Positions 13,583 to 16,971 of a DNA stretch of 16,971 bases are shown here, in pieces. A program made the translations under genes and the position numbers. The stretch covers positions 1 to 16,971 of the forward strand of contig CALDMR010000097.1 of NCBI GenBank assembly GCA_937915065.1, in the 5' to 3' direction. Position 1 is the stretch's first letter. Each line of letters begins with the position of its first letter. The DNA is from an uncultured Clostridia bacterium (GTDB taxonomy: Bacteria; Bacillota; Clostridia; Oscillospirales; Oscillospiraceae). The notes below the pieces were generated by a model, which had not been told where the DNA came from, did not search any database, and saw only the letters and a program-made list of their open reading frames with translations.

Positions 13583-15175
13583 TCAGCGCAGCTGCTTGGC
13601 GATCTCGCTGACAATCTTTCTCAGATCCTCGTCAGAGATGTGATTGATGGCAGCGTCCTGATTCTTGCCGGTGCAGCAGCCCACCGTCACATAATCCTGG
13701 CCGGCGGAGGCCGTCATATTCTCCAGGGTAGCGCCGCAGGATGCGCCCTGGCAGCCCTGACCGCTCTTAGCCTGCTCCAGCAGCTCTCTCAGTCTCGGGT
13801 TCATCTGCAGGATGGTATCGACCTTGCGGATCGGATACACAACCTTCTTCACATTGATCAGCTGCAGAGGCGTCACATTCTCGGAAGTGGCGCTGCCGCC
13901 GCAGGTGCCGCAGCCCAGCGTAAAGGCAGGAGCAAGACCGGTGCACATGCCGGTGCCGCCCTGGCTGCCGCCCACATTGATCAGAATTCTGGAAGCGGGC
14001 TTTGCGGAGAATGCCTTGGCGATATCCGGGTTTTCCGTATGGACGCTCATGGTGTGTCCGATACCGTTCTGCAGCAGCTTGTAGCTCAGCTCGCAGGCCT
14101 CATTGCAATCTTCAACCACATAGAAAGCCAAAACAGTGGTCAGCTTTTCGTAGGACAGGGGATAACCGGGGCCCACGCCTTCCTGCTTGCCCAGCAGAAC
14201 CTTGGTGCCGTCGGGAATCTTGATGCCTGCTGCATCAGCAATATACTTGGCGCTTCTGCCAACGAACTTGGCATTCATGGAAGTGCCGTTCTTGAACAGC
14301 AGCTTGCAAACCTGAGCGGTTTCCTCTGCCGTCATGAAATAGCCGCCCTGAGCGCGGAACTCGTTCATCACTTTGTCTGCGATGCAGCGATCCACCACAA
14401 CGGACTGCTCAGATGCACAGATCGTACCGTTATCAAAGGTCTTGCTGTTGATAATATCTTCCACAGACTGATGAATGTCTGCGCTGCGCTCAATGTAAGA
14501 GGGGGAGTTGCCGGCGCCGACGCCCAGAGCAGGCTTGCCTGCGCTGTAAGCTGCCTTGACCATGCCGGGGCCGCCGGTGGCGATGATCATGCTGACTTCC
14601 TTAGCATGCATCAGTTCATGGGTGGACTCCATGGTGGGCAGCTCCACGCACTGAATCACATTCTTGGGAGCGCCTGCTTCCTCAGCAGCCTGGGCCAGAA
14701 TATCCGCAGCCATCTTGGTGCACTTGAAAGCAGAAGGATGGGGTGCAAAAACAATGGCATCGCGGGCCTTAATGGCGATCATAGCCTTGTAAATCGTAGT
14801 GGAAGTGGGGTTCGTGGAAGGAACGATACCCATGATCAAACCCATGGGTTCTGCCACAGAAGTGACCTTATTGACCGTATCCTGGGACAGCACACCGATG
14901 GTCTTCATGTCCTTGATATAGTTATAAACAAACTGAGCGCCCAGATAGTTTTTGAAGACCTTGTCTTCCACTTTGCCGAAGCCCGTTTCTTCCACAGCCA
15001 TCTTGGCCAGAACCACGGCGTTATCCAGTGCTTTTTTCACCATATTGCGGAGAATACGATCCACTTGCTCCTCGGTGTAGTTGGCAAACTGATCGGCTGC
15101 CACCTTACCCTGTCTTGCCAGAACTCTGGCTTCCTGAATCGACCGTACGTCTTTATCCAATGCTTCCAATTTCAT
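13583..15175 (-). CDS. CoA-acylating aldehyde dehydrogenase (EutE/PduP type)
   Basis: 530 residues. It oxidises an aldehyde to acyl-CoA with NAD+ and CoA. The catalytic cysteine is C253 in FDNGTICASEQS, and the nucleotide-binding segment is GVGAGNSPSYIE. GIVPSTNPTSTTIYKAM is typical of the acylating subgroup. The last 18 residues (ISDEDLRKIVSEIAKQLR) make an amphipathic helix, which fits a C-terminal encapsulation peptide, as described for dehydrogenases in GRE compartments. Before it lies an unusual Cys-rich stretch (GQGCQGASCG and VGCCTG). The ATG is followed by MKLEALDKDVRS. The gene lies between pduT and pduL. The aldehyde is probably acetaldehyde or propionaldehyde, set by the unknown GRE. 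Confidence 0.95.
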   Translation of the reverse strand: MKLEALDKDVRSIQEARVLARQGKVAADQFANYTEEQVDRILRNMVKKALDNAVVLAKMAVEETGFGKVEDKVFKNYLGAQFVYNYIKDMKTIGVLSQDTVNKVTSVAEPMGLIMGIVPSTNPTSTTIYKAMIAIKARDAIVFAPHPSAFKCTKMAADILAQAAEEAGAPKNVIQCVELPTMESTHELMHAKEVSMIIATGGPGMVKAAYSAGKPALGVGAGNSPSYIERSADIHQSVEDIINSKTFDNGTICASEQSVVVDRCIADKVMNEFRAQGGYFMTAEETAQVCKLLFKNGTSMNAKFVGRSAKYIADAAGIKIPDGTKVLLGKQEGVGPGYPLSYEKLTTVLAFYVVEDCNEACELSYKLLQNGIGHTMSVHTENPDIAKAFSAKPASRILINVGGSQGGTGMCTGLAPAFTLGCGTCGGSATSENVTPLQLINVKKVVYPIRKVDTILQMNPRLRELLEQAKSGQGCQGASCGATLENMTASAGQDYVTVGCCTGKNQDAAINHISDEDLRKIVSEIAKQLR

Positions 15176-15211
15176 AAATCTGTCTCCTTTGCTACAAGTA
15201 TCTCCAACGGT

Positions 15212-15760
15212 TTACATCAGCGACTGAATCAGAACCGGGGACGGGGAAGGAATCACTTCGAAGTTGACCATCAGTCCCTTTTTCTCCACGATCTGTTTGC
15301 CTGCATCCGTACCGGATTTCACTGCCGCCACATCACCGGTATAGGTGAAGAAGGATTTGCCGCCCAGGCCGTTGCCCAAACGAAGTTCCACACCTTCCAG
15401 ATCCGCAGCCTTCAAAATAGCATCCGCCGTCTCCAGCATTGCGGCAATGGAGAAGGACTCCATAATACCCAGGGCATTGATGCCTTCAGTACAAGTCGCT
15501 CCGGTGATTGCAGGAAACACCTGGGGATGTACGTTCGGAATCACCATGGAGTCGATGTAATATTCACCGGCCTCACGCTCGCCCGTTTCAATGGAGGTCT
15601 TGACCGCCGCCACGTCACCGTGGACAATGGCGATATACTTACCGGGGCAGGATGTGCTCGCAGTAACGACTTCGACCTCAGAGACTTTGACCATCTGGTC
15701 TGCTGCATAAATTCCACGCGCAATGCTGGAAAATTCCACCATGCCAATCGCTCTCTGCAT
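15212..15760 (-). CDS. pduT: PduT-like tandem BMC shell trimer, Fe-S binding
   Basis: 182 residues with two BMC domains (about 1-90 and 100-182). The start QRAIGMVEFSSIARG and the SCPGKY loop match PduT. The cysteine in that loop is residue 38, the same position as the [4Fe-4S] ligand at the three-fold pore of Salmonella PduT. PduT is thought to pass electrons through the shell, with PduS as partner, and the pduS-like gene is immediately upstream with a 4-base gap. The ATG at 15760 is chosen because GGAGG lies 8 bases upstream; the in-frame ATG at 15796 lies inside the previous gene. Confidence 0.93.
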   Translation of the reverse strand: MQRAIGMVEFSSIARGIYAADQMVKVSEVEVVTASTSCPGKYIAIVHGDVAAVKTSIETGEREAGEYYIDSMVIPNVHPQVFPAITGATCTEGINALGIMESFSIAAMLETADAILKAADLEGVELRLGNGLGGKSFFTYTGDVAAVKSGTDAGKQIVEKKGLMVNFEVIPSPSPVLIQSLM

Positions 15761-15764
15761 TTTC

Positions 15765-16971
15765 TTATCCTCCAATCTCAATGTATCCGTCCGCAATGCT
15801 CAGCACATTGCCGCTGATCGAGGCATGCACCGGTGCGCCCAGCTTGCCGTCCTGGATCTTGCCGATCATCTGGCCGGCTTCCACATGGTCGCCCACCGAC
15901 ACAATCGGCTCACAGGGTGCGCCCACGCACTGCCCCAATGCAATATGAACATTTTTCACTTCCAGGCCGGTATCGGTCATGGGGGCCTTGCAGTCAAAGG
16001 CCGTCAGGCCCAGTCTGGCAATCAGGCGCTTGCTGGGCACCTTGCGGTACTCTCTGGCCGATCTGGTTTCATAGGTTTCGGTTTTGCGCTCGTACCGCAG
16101 CTTCTGCTGGGAAACTTCATTGCGGAAGTACAGGTTGTTCAATCTGGGATGCAGCCCTGCGGGGCAGGAGAAGTATTCGCAGAGGTTGCACTGGCAGCAA
16201 AGCAATGCATTTGTCTTGCCGATCGGATCATCCAGGTGATAACCGCTGATACGCATCAGCTTATGGGGCTGCATATCATGACCCAGCAGATAGCGGGGGC
16301 AGAGATCTGTGCACATGCGGCACTGCTCGCAGGCCGCGCGGTTCACGCGCTTGGCCGCATCCATGGTGCAGCTCTTCTTCTGGATCAGCGGATGCTCCTT
16401 TTTCAAAAGGATAAAGCCCTTATCCTTCTTGGTGATGTAGCCGCTCAGATCCGTCAGCAGCGGGCCCATCATGGGGCCGCCGGCAATCACGCCGTACTCA
16501 TCAAAATTCTCAATACCGGACAGCTTCAGCACATCCAGCACCGGCGTACCCACGGGAACCTTCACCGTAATATGATTCGGAATATCGCCGGCCAGGGTGA
16601 TATATTTTTCCGTAACCGTCTGGCCCTCGGATGCTTTGTAAATGTTCAGCGCCGTTTCCACATTGCACACAACGCAGCCCACATTGATGGGAATACCGGT
16701 TTCCGGAACGATGCGGCCGGTCAGCTCATACACCAGAACCTGTTCGTCGCCGGCGGGATACATGTCCGGCAGAATGCCGACCTTCACATAGTCCTCCAGG
16801 CCCAGCGCCTTGATCCGCTCTTCCAGGATCTCGATCACTTCTTTGTGCTTGCCCTTGATACCGATGATTGCCTGCTCCGCACCGACCAGACGGCCGGCCA
16901 TCTCGAAGCCGCGAATCACTTCATCCGGCATAAACTCCATCAGCTGCTGATCCACACGCAGCAGCGGCTCG
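15765..16971 (-). CDS. pduS: PduS/RnfC-like flavin and Fe-S electron-transfer protein (partial)
   Basis: About 402 residues of the carboxyl part are visible; the frame is open at the right edge, and the GTG at 16955 is an internal valine codon. The start lies outside the window. It resembles PduS, a cobalamin reductase-like flavoprotein related to RnfC and NuoF. The two ferredoxin-type clusters are CEQCRMCTDLCP and CCQCNLCEYFSCP. A soluble ligand-binding beta-grasp-like region lies before them, and the C-terminal part (SVGDHVEAGQMIGKI) is a lipoyl-like barrel-sandwich domain. In PDU loci PduS reduces corrinoid; here no B12 enzyme is visible, so electron transfer with PduT is the more likely job. 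That role is inferred. Confidence 0.9.
   Translation of the reverse strand, partial: EPLLRVDQQLMEFMPDEVIRGFEMAGRLVGAEQAIIGIKGKHKEVIEILEERIKALGLEDYVKVGILPDMYPAGDEQVLVYELTGRIVPETGIPINVGCVVCNVETALNIYKASEGQTVTEKYITLAGDIPNHITVKVPVGTPVLDVLKLSGIENFDEYGVIAGGPMMGPLLTDLSGYITKKDKGFILLKKEHPLIQKKSCTMDAAKRVNRAACEQCRMCTDLCPRYLLGHDMQPHKLMRISGYHLDDPIGKTNALLCCQCNLCEYFSCPAGLHPRLNNLYFRNEVSQQKLRYERKTETYETRSAREYRKVPSKRLIARLGLTAFDCKAPMTDTGLEVKNVHIALGQCVGAPCEPIVSVGDHVEAGQMIGKIQDGKLGAPVHASISGNVLSIADGYIEIGG

Noticed and set aside
13559..15817. 752-codon plus-strand open frame opposite the aldehyde dehydrogenase and PduT genes
   Set aside because: It crosses several real minus-strand genes, has low-complexity His-rich translation and matches no family.

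Overview
The window is one end of a bacterial microcompartment (BMC) locus built around a glycyl radical enzyme (GRE), next to the housekeeping gene thrS. The codon use, AGGAGG-type ribosome sites, near-consensus TTGACA-17-TATAAT-type promoters and ANTAR-type antiterminator leaders suggest an anaerobic Gram-positive bacterium of the Clostridia (Bacillota), perhaps from the gut. The taxon is an inference. No tRNA, rRNA, insertion sequence or CRISPR array was seen.

Layout: thrS (3' end only) is on the plus strand and ends at 392. It converges on everything else at a bidirectional terminator (412-439). All other genes are on the minus strand, in three transcription units, listed here in their own 5'-3' order. 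Unit A enters from beyond the right edge: PduS-like flavin/Fe-S protein (partial), PduT-like shell trimer, CoA-acylating aldehyde dehydrogenase, PduL phosphotransacylase, small EutQ-like cupin, EutL-like shell trimer, EutS/PduU-like hexamer, EutP-like GTPase, EutT-like protein, a BMC-H hexamer with a long acidic tail and extra C-terminal domain, a plain BMC-H hexamer, a PAS-domain protein and a DUF4125 protein, then a terminator near 8013-8041. Unit B has its own promoter and leader: acetyl-CoA hydrolase/transferase family CoA-transferase and a four-domain flavodiiron protein, then a terminator at 4178-4212. Unit C has its own promoter and leader: GRE activase and GRE.

Working model: the activase installs a glycyl radical (G781) on the GRE, a Cys-X-Glu eliminase (C447/E449) of undetermined substrate. 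It releases an aldehyde inside the shell. The dehydrogenase converts the aldehyde to acyl-CoA, PduL makes acyl-phosphate, and the CoA-transferase offers a second way to use the acyl-CoA. PduT and PduS could carry electrons across the shell. The flavodiiron protein could protect the radical from O2 or NO. No alcohol dehydrogenase and no pentameric vertex protein (BMC-P) lie in the window; they may be outside it.

The most notable non-coding signal is a pair of matching leaders before units B and C. Each has a near-perfect sigma-A promoter, a hairpin with the hexaloop AACGGC, a 4-nt linker, a second bulged hairpin whose hexaloop again has A at position 1 and G at position 4, and an overlapping intrinsic terminator. 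This is the architecture of RNA targets of ANTAR antiterminators such as EutV. It implies that the GRE, activase, CoA-transferase and flavodiiron protein belong to one regulon whose ANTAR regulator is encoded elsewhere.
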